Of a stretch of 5,879 nucleotides of DNA, positions 1 through 5,533 are shown one piece after another. This stretch comes from Phycisphaerae bacterium (lineage in GTDB: Bacteria > Planctomycetota > Phycisphaerae > UBA1845 > Fen-1342): positions 1-5,879 of the forward strand of contig JALSRY010000007.1 in the NCBI GenBank assembly GCA_026984555.1, written 5' to 3'. Made by a program: the position numbers and the translations under genes. Each line of letters opens with the position of its first letter. Positions within the stretch are counted from its first letter, which is position 1. The notes beneath the pieces are model-generated. The model saw only the letters and a list, made by a program, of their open reading frames with translations. It searched no databases and was not told where the DNA came from.

Positions 1-1702
1 GTCCGAGATTCGCACGCTCCCGCTTCAGCACGACGGGCGCTGGCCCCCGCTGGACACGGTCGCGCGGGACACGGTCGAGTCGGTCACCGGCGTTCAGCAC
101 TGGAGTGGGCACGACCCGATCGTGGTGACGCTGGCCTGGGCGTTCTCGCCGGACCAGTGGAAATCCGAGCCGCTGATCACGATTCCCAACCGCCACCTTC
201 GGGCCGAGCTGAAACTGCCGGCAAACCGCGAGACGTTCTCATTCATCGAGTTGGCCACGCACCGCCCGCTGATCGACGTCGTTCGCCGGGCAGCGGCGGC
301 GGGACCGGATCACAAGCTCGATGCCCTGGAAGAAAAGGCGATGGGCATTCAGAAGCAGCTTACGCTGCTCAACCAGGCACTGGGCGGCCGGCAACTGCTC
401 GCGATCCCCGACCCGAAAGACCCCAAGGGTGCCTGGCAGCCGTTGATCGGCGACAACGTGCCGGCACCCGTTCGCGAAGCCTGGACGGCGCTGCGCACGT
501 CGTTCCTGGCCGACGACGGGCCCGGTTTCCTCGCCGCCTCGCGCAAGCTCAAGGCGGCCTTGGCAGCCCTGCCCGCGGCCTACTACCCGACCGATCGCCG
601 CATGACACTCGAAGTCCACTTCAACCGCCTCGCCCCTTTTCGCCGGGCGTGGGAGATCATGGCTCTCGGGGCGTTGCTGGCGGCGATGGCGCTGGCGGTC
701 CGCCGGCGGTGGTTCGACATGCTGACCACCTTGATGCTCCTGGCCGGTTTCGCGGTGCTGAGTTACGGGTTGTGGCAGCGCTGGCAGATCGCGGGGCGGA
801 TTCCCGCGTCGAACATGTACGAGTCGTTGCTGTTCCTCGGTTGGGGCACGGGCGCGCTGGCGATTTTGTCCATGTTGCTTACCCGGCAGCGGCTGGTTCC
901 GCTGACCGCTTCGGTCATGGGCGCTTTGGCGCTGATGCTGGCTGATATCTTGCCACTGGACCACTATATCCGCCCGATCGCCCCGGTACTGATGGACACC
1001 GCGTGGATGGCGATCCACGTGCCGATCATCATGGTCTCCTACGCCGTGCTCGCGCTCGCCGTCCTCATCGCCCACGTACAGCTCGTGGTGCTGGCGGCCG
1101 CGCCGCAGAAACGTGAAGCGATCGTCGCGGTGGATCGGCTGCATTACTGGTACGTGCAATTCGGCGCGTTGATGCTCACCGCGGGGATCATCACCGGCAG
1201 CATGTGGGCGTCGTCCTCGTGGGGGCGTTACTGGGGCTGGGATCCCAAAGAGGTCTGGTCGCTGGTCGCGCTGCTGGCCTACCTCGCGATCTTGCACGTG
1301 CGCATCGACCACGAGAAAGTGCCCGGCTGGATGTACGCGGTCGCATTCCTGCTGGGCGCCGGCGTTTTCGCGCTGGTCGTGCCCAAGCTCGGGACGCCCA
1401 CGCCGTTCGAAATGCTGGCGGTCAGTGGGGCTGTGGTCGCGATGGTGGTGTTCCTGCTCGCGCGGGGCGAGCTGGCCACCGTGCTCAAGAGCGTGCTGGC
1501 CTTCTGGCTCATCATCATGACCTACGTCGGCGTGAACTTCGTGCTGGGTATCGGGTTGCACAGCTACGCGTTCGGCAAGGGAGCGGTGGTGCATTACCTG
1601 TATCCCATCGGCGGCGCGGACCTGGCGTTCGTGCTGCTGTGTTGTGTCGTCTACCTGGCGCGCCGGCCGGGGCGTGACAAGACACTACCCGTCGCGGCCT
1701 GA
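1..1702 (+). CDS. ccsA: CcsA/ResC-type cytochrome c biogenesis protein (5' partial)
   Basis: The reading frame is open from base 2 with no stop upstream of the first ATG (122), so the gene starts left of the window; 566 residues are visible. Residues 1-215 form a hydrophilic, probably extracytoplasmic domain beginning with an LPLQHDGRWPPLDT-like motif, known from the large ResB-CcsA-type proteins of planctomycetes and Bacteroidetes. From about residue 216 there are ten or eleven hydrophobic helices. Family signatures are NMYES (271-275), the WWD haem motif WGRYWGWDPKEVWS (407-420), and His339 (AIHV), His432 (LHVR) and His520 (GLHSYAFG). These match the haem-ligand positions of CcsA. Known role: the CcsA/CcsB (System II) complex carries haem across the membrane and attaches it to CXXCH motifs of c-type cytochromes. 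The missing N-terminus may include a fused ResB/CcsB part; this is inference. The His432 to His520 spacing is unusually long (see findings). Family assignment is secure; the fusion is unproven. Confidence 0.93.
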   Translation, partial: SEIRTLPLQHDGRWPPLDTVARDTVESVTGVQHWSGHDPIVVTLAWAFSPDQWKSEPLITIPNRHLRAELKLPANRETFSFIELATHRPLIDVVRRAAAAGPDHKLDALEEKAMGIQKQLTLLNQALGGRQLLAIPDPKDPKGAWQPLIGDNVPAPVREAWTALRTSFLADDGPGFLAASRKLKAALAALPAAYYPTDRRMTLEVHFNRLAPFRRAWEIMALGALLAAMALAVRRRWFDMLTTLMLLAGFAVLSYGLWQRWQIAGRIPASNMYESLLFLGWGTGALAILSMLLTRQRLVPLTASVMGALALMLADILPLDHYIRPIAPVLMDTAWMAIHVPIIMVSYAVLALAVLIAHVQLVVLAAAPQKREAIVAVDRLHYWYVQFGALMLTAGIITGSMWASSSWGRYWGWDPKEVWSLVALLAYLAILHVRIDHEKVPGWMYAVAFLLGAGVFALVVPKLGTPTPFEMLAVSGAVVAMVVFLLARGELATVLKSVLAFWLIIMTYVGVNFVLGIGLHSYAFGKGAVVHYLYPIGGADLAFVLLCCVVYLARRPGRDKTLPVAA

Positions 1703-1752
1703 CGGGGCCGCTCCGTCGCCGACGCGCTCGCCGCCCGCGCGGCATTGCCCAC

Positions 1753-1759
1753 GGGAGGA
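1753..1759 (+). promoter_or_regulatory. Strong Shine-Dalgarno that sets a GTG start
   Basis: GGGAGGA lies 7 nt before GTG at 1767. It is the best ribosome-binding site in the window and shows that the downstream membrane protein starts at this GTG. The ATG at 1644 lies inside ccsA, has no such site and would add a low-complexity Arg/Pro-rich extension. Confidence 0.8.
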
Positions 1760-1766
1760 CCGGCTC

Positions 1767-2897
1767 GTGGAACCGTCCAGGCCCCCGCTCGAATGTTGTC
1801 CGCTGGCTGGTGCCGCGTCCCCGCCGGCGCCCCCGTTGTCGTCACAGCATCCACGGCGCCGGCTGCTCCGCGCCGCCTCTGCGTTCGTGTTCGTCTATAT
1901 CACGCTCGCCGCCGGCCACTTGCTGATGGTCGCGATCAACGCCGCCGACCTGCGCATCAGCGCGCAGACCTATCGACGCCCGGGGGTCGCGGCCCGATGG
2001 TTCGGCGACGAGCCACTGGCAACGGCGCTGCGGTACGCACGGAAACCCGCTTCCCCCCGCGCCGAAGCCACGGTTTCGCGTGCCACCGTCCCGCTCCGGA
2101 TGCTGCCCGTCTCGACGTTTCTGGTCGCGGCGACGGTCGGGCTGATCCTCGCGGGGCTGGCCCTGCTGTTCTGGTCGCGCGACGTTCGCAGCGACGCCGC
2201 CCAGACGGTGCTCGGCGTGTTCGCGGGTCTGAGCATCTGGACCGGCGTCGAATACAGCCTCATGCTCGCCAGCCGTGTGCTCGGTATCGCGAAAGCGGTG
2301 ATGCTCCACGATGGTGTCGTGATCGGCACCTACGGCGAGTACGTGCTGCTCAAACACACCTGGGGCATCCTGGCGATGGTGGGCATGTACCTGCTGTTTC
2401 TCGAATCCAACCGCTGCCCGTTCTTCGTATGGTGTCGCCACCAGGTGCCGTTGATGCGTGGGGCGGTCTGCACCGGTCGCATCGACAACTACGCTCCGCG
2501 AACCGCCTTCGAATACATCGCCATCGTCTGGACGTTTTATCTCGTGCTTCTCTGGGCGTACGATCCGGCGGTCTTCGGCGTCGACGGCCTGCTGACGCAC
2601 GCTCTTTTTCTGGGCTCCTTCGCGCTGAGCGGGTACCTCCTCCTGCGGCTCTACCGCCAGTCGGCGATCGGTCCGGCGATCCGCTATGCCATCGGGGTCG
2701 CGATCATCGCCTGGATCCCGATCGAAATCGCCGCCAAGTGGCGCCTGTTCCAGGAGCCTTGGCTGATCCTGTCGCCTCTGACGGCGACCGCGTTTTTCGG
2801 CGGTGCGGCGTTGGGCACCTGGCTCGTGATCTGGGAAATCCGCCGCAACCGCGACGAAAGCCCGCCACCGGCGCCCAACCCGCGTGACATCGCTTGA
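1767..2897 (+). CDS. Polytopic membrane protein of unknown function, downstream of ccsA
   Basis: I do not recognise a family. The GTG start gives 376 residues. A Pro/Ser-rich N-terminus ends in an Arg cluster (residues 30-35), followed by a hydrophobic helix at about 36-57, which suggests a cytoplasmic N-terminus. A polar segment of about 45 residues follows, then seven more hydrophobic stretches, giving about eight helices. The C-terminus (IRRNRDESPPPAP) is charged and likely cytoplasmic. The loop between helices 4 and 5 holds Cys217, Cys223, His225 and Cys235, a possible metal or redox cluster. Other notable polar residues in or next to helices are in VEYS and LKHTWG. The gene starts 64 bp after the ccsA stop with no intervening terminator, so co-transcription with cytochrome c maturation is likely. 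A link to haem or electron transport is inferred only from this position and the Cys/His residues. Coding is supported by the hydrophobic periodicity and the strong RBS. Confidence 0.82.
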   Translation: MEPSRPPLECCPLAGAASPPAPPLSSQHPRRRLLRAASAFVFVYITLAAGHLLMVAINAADLRISAQTYRRPGVAARWFGDEPLATALRYARKPASPRAEATVSRATVPLRMLPVSTFLVAATVGLILAGLALLFWSRDVRSDAAQTVLGVFAGLSIWTGVEYSLMLASRVLGIAKAVMLHDGVVIGTYGEYVLLKHTWGILAMVGMYLLFLESNRCPFFVWCRHQVPLMRGAVCTGRIDNYAPRTAFEYIAIVWTFYLVLLWAYDPAVFGVDGLLTHALFLGSFALSGYLLLRLYRQSAIGPAIRYAIGVAIIAWIPIEIAAKWRLFQEPWLILSPLTATAFFGGAALGTWLVIWEIRRNRDESPPPAPNPRDIA

Positions 2898-2911
2898 CCC
2901 GCCCCGGGCGC

Positions 2912-2954
2912 AAGAAAAACGCGACCCCGCCCGGCGATTGCCTGACGGGGTCGC
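2912..2954 (-). terminator. Rho-independent terminator of the cold-shock gene, between convergent genes
   Basis: Arms 2921-2929 (GCGACCCCG) and 2946-2954 (CGGGGTCGC) are perfect 9-bp complements around a 16-nt loop. Read on the minus strand, the stem is followed by GTTTTTCTTG, a classic U-tract, so it terminates the csp transcript 34 nt after its stop. On the plus strand the stem is followed only by TTAGATTGTGT. It may therefore also stop the upstream membrane-protein transcript, but less efficiently. Confidence 0.88.
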
Positions 2955-2987
2955 TTAGATTGTGTCACGCCGTCGAAGCGGCGGAGA

Positions 2988-3191
2988 TTACTCGGCGATC
3001 GTTACGTTGACGGCTTTGGCGCCTTTCTGGCCCTGAGTGACCTCGAACTGGACCTTCTGTCCCTCTTTCAGCGTGCGGAATCCATCCATCTTGATCTCGG
3101 ACTGGTGGACGAACACATCCCCACCTTCGTCCGACTGGATGAAGCCGAATCCCTTGGTGTCGTTAAACCATTTGACTGTTCCCTGTGGCAT
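2988..3191 (-). CDS. csp: Cold-shock domain protein (CspA family)
   Basis: The 67-residue product is a single cold-shock domain, the usual length for bacterial CspA-type proteins. It has the GTVKWFN start (residues 4-10), RNP1 as KGFGFI (13-18) and RNP2 as VFVHQ (26-30), whose aromatic residues bind single-stranded RNA or DNA. The family acts in the cytoplasm as RNA chaperones or antiterminators, often induced by cold or growth-phase change. The start MPQGTVKW is chosen because it fits the family. AGAGG (minus strand, 3201-3205) also precedes it by 9 nt, and a longer frame to 3314 would begin at or upstream of the predicted -10 box. The gene has its own promoter, a leader of about 95 nt and its own terminator, so it is monocistronic. 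Which of the several csp paralogues it represents, and whether it is cold-induced, cannot be told from sequence. Confidence 0.97.
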   Translation of the reverse strand: MPQGTVKWFNDTKGFGFIQSDEGGDVFVHQSEIKMDGFRTLKEGQKVQFEVTQGQKGAKAVNVTIAE

Positions 3192-3200
3192 GCTACCAAA

Positions 3201-3205
3201 CCTCT
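3201..3205 (-). promoter_or_regulatory. Ribosome-binding site of the cold-shock gene
   Basis: On the minus strand AGAGG stands 9 nt upstream of the ATG at 3191-3189. It supports the 67-residue start over the longer in-frame ATG at 3314. Confidence 0.7.
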
Positions 3206-3247
3206 GATACGCGAACGATCGCCGCCAGAACCTGGTGAAAACGTCTG

Positions 3248-3272
3248 TTTCTACGGGAACAGGCCCTAGAAA
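3248..3272 (-). promoter_or_regulatory. Hairpin in the csp 5' leader
   Basis: TTTCTA (3248-3253) pairs with TAGAAA (3267-3272), and GGG (3255-3257) pairs with CCC (3264-3266). This gives nine base pairs with one bulged base at 3254 and a 6-nt loop. It falls in the predicted leader of the csp transcript, about 57 nt upstream of the start codon. Leaders of cspA-type mRNAs are known to fold differently with temperature. That this hairpin does so is inference. Confidence 0.45.
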
Positions 3273-3277
3273 GACGG

Positions 3278-3299
3278 CGATACTCAACCCGGAGTATCG
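3278..3299. promoter_or_regulatory. Perfect inverted repeat over the csp -10 box (candidate operator)
   Basis: CGATACTC (3278-3285) and GAGTATCG (3292-3299) are perfect 8-bp complements separated by 6 nt. The right arm contains the predicted minus-strand -10 hexamer GATACT (3293-3298), and the predicted transcription start falls in or near the central 6 nt. The transcript would therefore not contain both arms, which points to a DNA-binding site for a dimeric regulator, not an RNA hairpin. No known operator consensus is recognised. Confidence 0.45.
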
Positions 3300-3321
3300 T
3301 TCCGCGATCGTCACACGTCAA
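3293..3321 (-). promoter_or_regulatory. Sigma70-like promoter of the cold-shock gene
   Basis: On the minus strand TTGACG (3321-3316, 5 of 6 to TTGACA) is followed by a 17-nt spacer and GATACT (3298-3293, 4 of 6 to TATAAT, with the key A2 and T6). Start of transcription would be near 3286, giving a leader of about 95 nt before the csp ATG. Confidence 0.68.
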
Positions 3322-3461
3322 GCGCGAATTGCCCAACTTGTGGCGAAATCCCACATTCGTCCGAAAAAAGTCGCCCCGGTGCGCGTCTGGCGCGCCGCCT
3401 GCGGCCCCTCGACGTCATCGCCAACCTCCGCCGGGGTGTGCCACGGCGTGCCTGAACACGA

Positions 3462-3467
3462 TACACT
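3462..3467 (+). promoter_or_regulatory. Possible -10 element just before the dinG-like start
   Basis: TACACT (4 of 6 to TATAAT) ends 7 nt before the ATG at 3475. There is no convincing -35 at 16-18 nt upstream and no Shine-Dalgarno before the ATG. If it is used, transcription would start at or next to the start codon and the mRNA would be leaderless. A similar TAGACT precedes the next gene. Confidence 0.3.
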
Positions 3468-3474
3468 TCTTGCG

Positions 3475-5460
3475 ATGAACCGATCACGCTCGACTACCTG
3501 GCTCGAACCGGAGGGCCCCATCGCCGCCGCCCTGGACGCATACGAAATGCGCCCGCAACAGCGCGAGATGGCCGAAGCGATCGAGCAGGCCTTTGCCCGC
3601 GGAGAACATCTGGCCGTCGAAGCGGGCACGGGCGTGGGCAAGTCGTTCGCCTACCTGCTGCCGGCAATCGCCTACGTCACCCGCCACGCCGACGACGATC
3701 CGGCCACGCCGCGGCGGGTAGTCGTCAGTACGCACACGATCGCGCTCCAGGAGCAGCTCGTCGGCAAGGACTTGCCGTTTCTCCGCGAGACGCTGGGTTT
3801 GCCTTTTTCTTTCGAGCTGGTCAAGGGACGCAACAACTACCTCAGCCTGCGCCGCCTCAAGCAGACCTCGGGCCGGCAGAAGTCGCTCTTTCCGAGCGGA
3901 ACCCAGCTCGCCGCCCTCCACGCGATCGAGGATTGGGCCTACGAGACGTCCGACGGCTCGCGCAGTGACATGCCCGAGGCGCCCCCCGGGGACGTATGGG
4001 AAAAGGTACGCAGCGAGCACGGGAATTGTCTCGGGCGGCGCTGTGAATACTACGAACCGTGCTTCTACCAGCGTGCCCGTCGCCGCGCGGAAAAAGCCCA
4101 GATTCTCGTCGTCAACCACGCGCTGCTCGTTTCCGACCTGGCGTTGCGGCGCCAGCAGGCCAACGTATTGCCCGATTACGACGTGGTCGTGATCGACGAG
4201 GCGCACACGTTCGAACGGGTCGCCACCGATCATTTCGGCTTCAGCGCGTCGGCCAGCCAGGTTCAACACTTGCTCGGCCGACTGTTCCACGAGCGAACGG
4301 GTCGGGGGTTGCTGGCGACGATCGGCTCGGAGAGCCAGCGTCAGGCGGTCATCGCGGCCCAGTCGGCCTGCACCGAGTTGTTCAACGCTCTGCGCGCCTG
4401 GCAGCGCTCCCGGGGCCGGTCGAACGGGCGGTTGCTGCGGCCCGACGTTGTCGCCAACCCGCTCACGCCCGCGCTTCGGGCGCTCATCGATGCGTTGCAG
4501 CCGCTCAAGCAGCAACTGCACCGCGTCGAGGATCAGTACGAGCTCGGGGCGTTCATCGACCGCATCGACGTGCTGGCCGGCGCGATCGCCGACCTGCTCG
4601 GGCAACGCTACGACCAGCACGTGTACTGGGTTGACCTGGATCCCCAGCGCACGCACCGTGTGTCGCTCTGCACAGCCCCGCTGGACGTCGGCCCGCCCCT
4701 GCGCACCTTGCTGTTCGACCGCGTTCGCAGCGTCGTACTCACCAGCGCGACGCTCGCGGCCGCCGGCGACGATCAGTTCGCGTACTTGCTGCGCGGGCTG
4801 GGCTCACCCGAGGCCCGGACACTGCGACTCGGCTCGCCGTTCGATTACGAACGACAGGTCACGGTACATGTCGAGGCGGGCTTGCCCGACCCGGGCGACA
4901 CGGGAGCATTCATCCCCGCCGCGGCCCGCGCGATCACCTACTACCTCCAGCAGACCCGTGGGCGGGCGTTCGTGCTGTTCACCAGCTACGCGATGCTCCA
5001 CGAGGTCTCCGCCCTGGTACGCGACGACCTGCGCGCCGCGGGGTACACGATCATCGCCCAGGGCGAGGAGCTTTCGCGTTCGCAGATGCTCGCGCGTTTC
5101 CGACAAACCGAGCTCGCCGCGATCTTCGGCACCGACAGCTTCTGGCAGGGCGTGGATGTGGCCGGCGAGGCGCTCTCGAACGTGGTCATCGTCAAGCTGC
5201 CGTTCACCGTACCCGACCGTCCGATGGTCGAGGCGCGACTCGATCTGATCCGCAAGCGGGGCGGCAACCCGTTTATGGAATACCAGTTGCCCGAGGCGGT
5301 GCTCAAGTTTCGCCAGGGCTTCGGCCGGCTGATTCGCAGCCAGAGCGACCGCGGCATCGTCGTCGTCCTCGACCCGCGCGTGATCCGCAAGCACTACGGC
5401 CGTCAATTCCTCGAAAGCCTGCCGACCCCGCGCGTGGAAGTTTCCCGGCGCGCGTGGTGA
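3475..5460 (+). CDS. dinG: DinG/XPD-family superfamily 2 DNA helicase, ATP-dependent
   Basis: The product is 661 residues, close to DinG/YoaA helicases without an exonuclease domain. Motifs in order: RPQQ (26-29); Walker A GTGVGKS (51-57); motif Ia around VVVSTHTIALQEQ (82-94); an Fe-S region with Cys185, Cys190 and Cys196 (NCLGRRC, then EPCFYQRARR); VVNHALL (212-218); DEAH box (241-244); LTSATL (422-427); GTDSFWQGVD (552-561); and motif VI QGFGRLIRS (614-622). Family members unwind DNA 5' to 3', resolving R-loops, forks or repair intermediates, with an Fe-S cluster needed for helicase activity. The first Fe-S cysteine expected after the KGRxNYL motif is Ser124 here (see findings). The ATG at 3475 lacks a Shine-Dalgarno; GTG at 3448 (nine residues more) has a GGGGTG 9 nt upstream and is a real alternative. 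DinG versus a related DinG-like subfamily cannot be settled here. Confidence 0.93.
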   Translation: MNRSRSTTWLEPEGPIAAALDAYEMRPQQREMAEAIEQAFARGEHLAVEAGTGVGKSFAYLLPAIAYVTRHADDDPATPRRVVVSTHTIALQEQLVGKDLPFLRETLGLPFSFELVKGRNNYLSLRRLKQTSGRQKSLFPSGTQLAALHAIEDWAYETSDGSRSDMPEAPPGDVWEKVRSEHGNCLGRRCEYYEPCFYQRARRRAEKAQILVVNHALLVSDLALRRQQANVLPDYDVVVIDEAHTFERVATDHFGFSASASQVQHLLGRLFHERTGRGLLATIGSESQRQAVIAAQSACTELFNALRAWQRSRGRSNGRLLRPDVVANPLTPALRALIDALQPLKQQLHRVEDQYELGAFIDRIDVLAGAIADLLGQRYDQHVYWVDLDPQRTHRVSLCTAPLDVGPPLRTLLFDRVRSVVLTSATLAAAGDDQFAYLLRGLGSPEARTLRLGSPFDYERQVTVHVEAGLPDPGDTGAFIPAAARAITYYLQQTRGRAFVLFTSYAMLHEVSALVRDDLRAAGYTIIAQGEELSRSQMLARFRQTELAAIFGTDSFWQGVDVAGEALSNVVIVKLPFTVPDRPMVEARLDLIRKRGGNPFMEYQLPEAVLKFRQGFGRLIRSQSDRGIVVVLDPRVIRKHYGRQFLESLPTPRVEVSRRAW

Positions 5461-5464
5461 GCCG

Positions 5465-5481
5465 GCGGGAGAACTTCCCGC
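5465..5481 (+). terminator. Weak hairpin after the dinG-like stop
   Basis: GCGGGA (5465-5470) pairs with TCCCGC (5476-5481) around a 5-nt loop, 4 nt after the stop codon. No T-tract follows, so at most it is a weak or factor-assisted terminator, or a 3'-end stabiliser. Confidence 0.3.
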
Positions 5482-5509
5482 TTGCGGCCGCATGTCGGCG
5501 CGGTAGACT
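5482..5509 (+). promoter_or_regulatory. Possible promoter of the beta-helix gene
   Basis: TTGCGG (5482-5487) and TAGACT (5504-5509, 4 of 6 to TATAAT) are 16 nt apart. Transcription would start near 5516, leaving a leader of about 18 nt that just contains the AAGGGG ribosome-binding site. The -35 match is poor (3 of 6). Confidence 0.35.
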
Positions 5510-5520
5510 CCCTGGCAAAC

Positions 5521-5526
5521 AAGGGG
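5521..5526 (+). promoter_or_regulatory. Ribosome-binding site of the beta-helix gene
   Basis: AAGGGG lies 7 nt before the ATG at 5534 and 10 nt before the in-frame ATG at 5537. An out-of-frame ATG at 5529 reads only ATG CCA TGA and is too close to this site to be a normal start. Confidence 0.6.
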
Positions 5527-5533
5527 TCATGCC

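Larger units (their letters stand above)
3192..3474. other. Divergent intergenic region between csp and the dinG-like gene
   Basis: This 283-bp gap separates the divergent csp (-) and dinG-like (+) starts. The csp half (3192-3321) contains its RBS, a leader hairpin, an inverted repeat and a promoter. The half near the helicase (about 3322-3474) holds an A-tract at 3363-3369, a GC-rich stretch around 3380-3415 and a possible -10 element at 3462-3467. In-frame extensions of both genes into this gap show no conserved protein features, so I treat the gap as non-coding. Confidence 0.7.

Noticed and set aside
239..1594. Long antisense open frame (451 codons) opposite ccsA
   Set aside because: Its product is rich in Arg, His, Gln and Pro with no fold-like pattern, as expected from the antisense of a GC-rich membrane-protein gene. 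The plus frame has clear CcsA motifs.
1701..1743. Hairpins after the ccsA stop (GACGG/CCGTC and GCCGC/GCGGC)
   Set aside because: Stems are only 5 bp, no T-tract follows, and such short repeats are expected by chance in GC-rich DNA. Not called a terminator.
1644..1766. N-terminal extension of the membrane protein to ATG 1644
   Set aside because: It would overlap ccsA by 59 bp, encodes a Pro/Arg-rich low-complexity segment and lacks an RBS; GTG 1767 has a strong one.
1745..2887. Overlapping plus-strand frame of 380 codons inside the membrane-protein gene
   Set aside because: It is Arg/Gly/Pro-rich, has no hydrophobic pattern and is the frame-shifted shadow of the real gene.
2968..2983. Small hairpin CGCCG/CGGCG after the csp stop
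   Set aside because: A 5-bp stem with no T-tract; the nearby 9-bp stem with U-tract explains termination.
3192..3314. 41-residue N-terminal extension of the cold-shock protein
   Set aside because: Its ATG lies at or upstream of the predicted -10 box, so it would not be in the mRNA. The 67-residue form matches the family exactly and has its own RBS.
3484..4656. Long antisense open frame (390 codons) opposite the helicase
   Set aside because: It overlaps the conserved helicase motifs of the plus strand, has no recognisable domain and no independent start signals.
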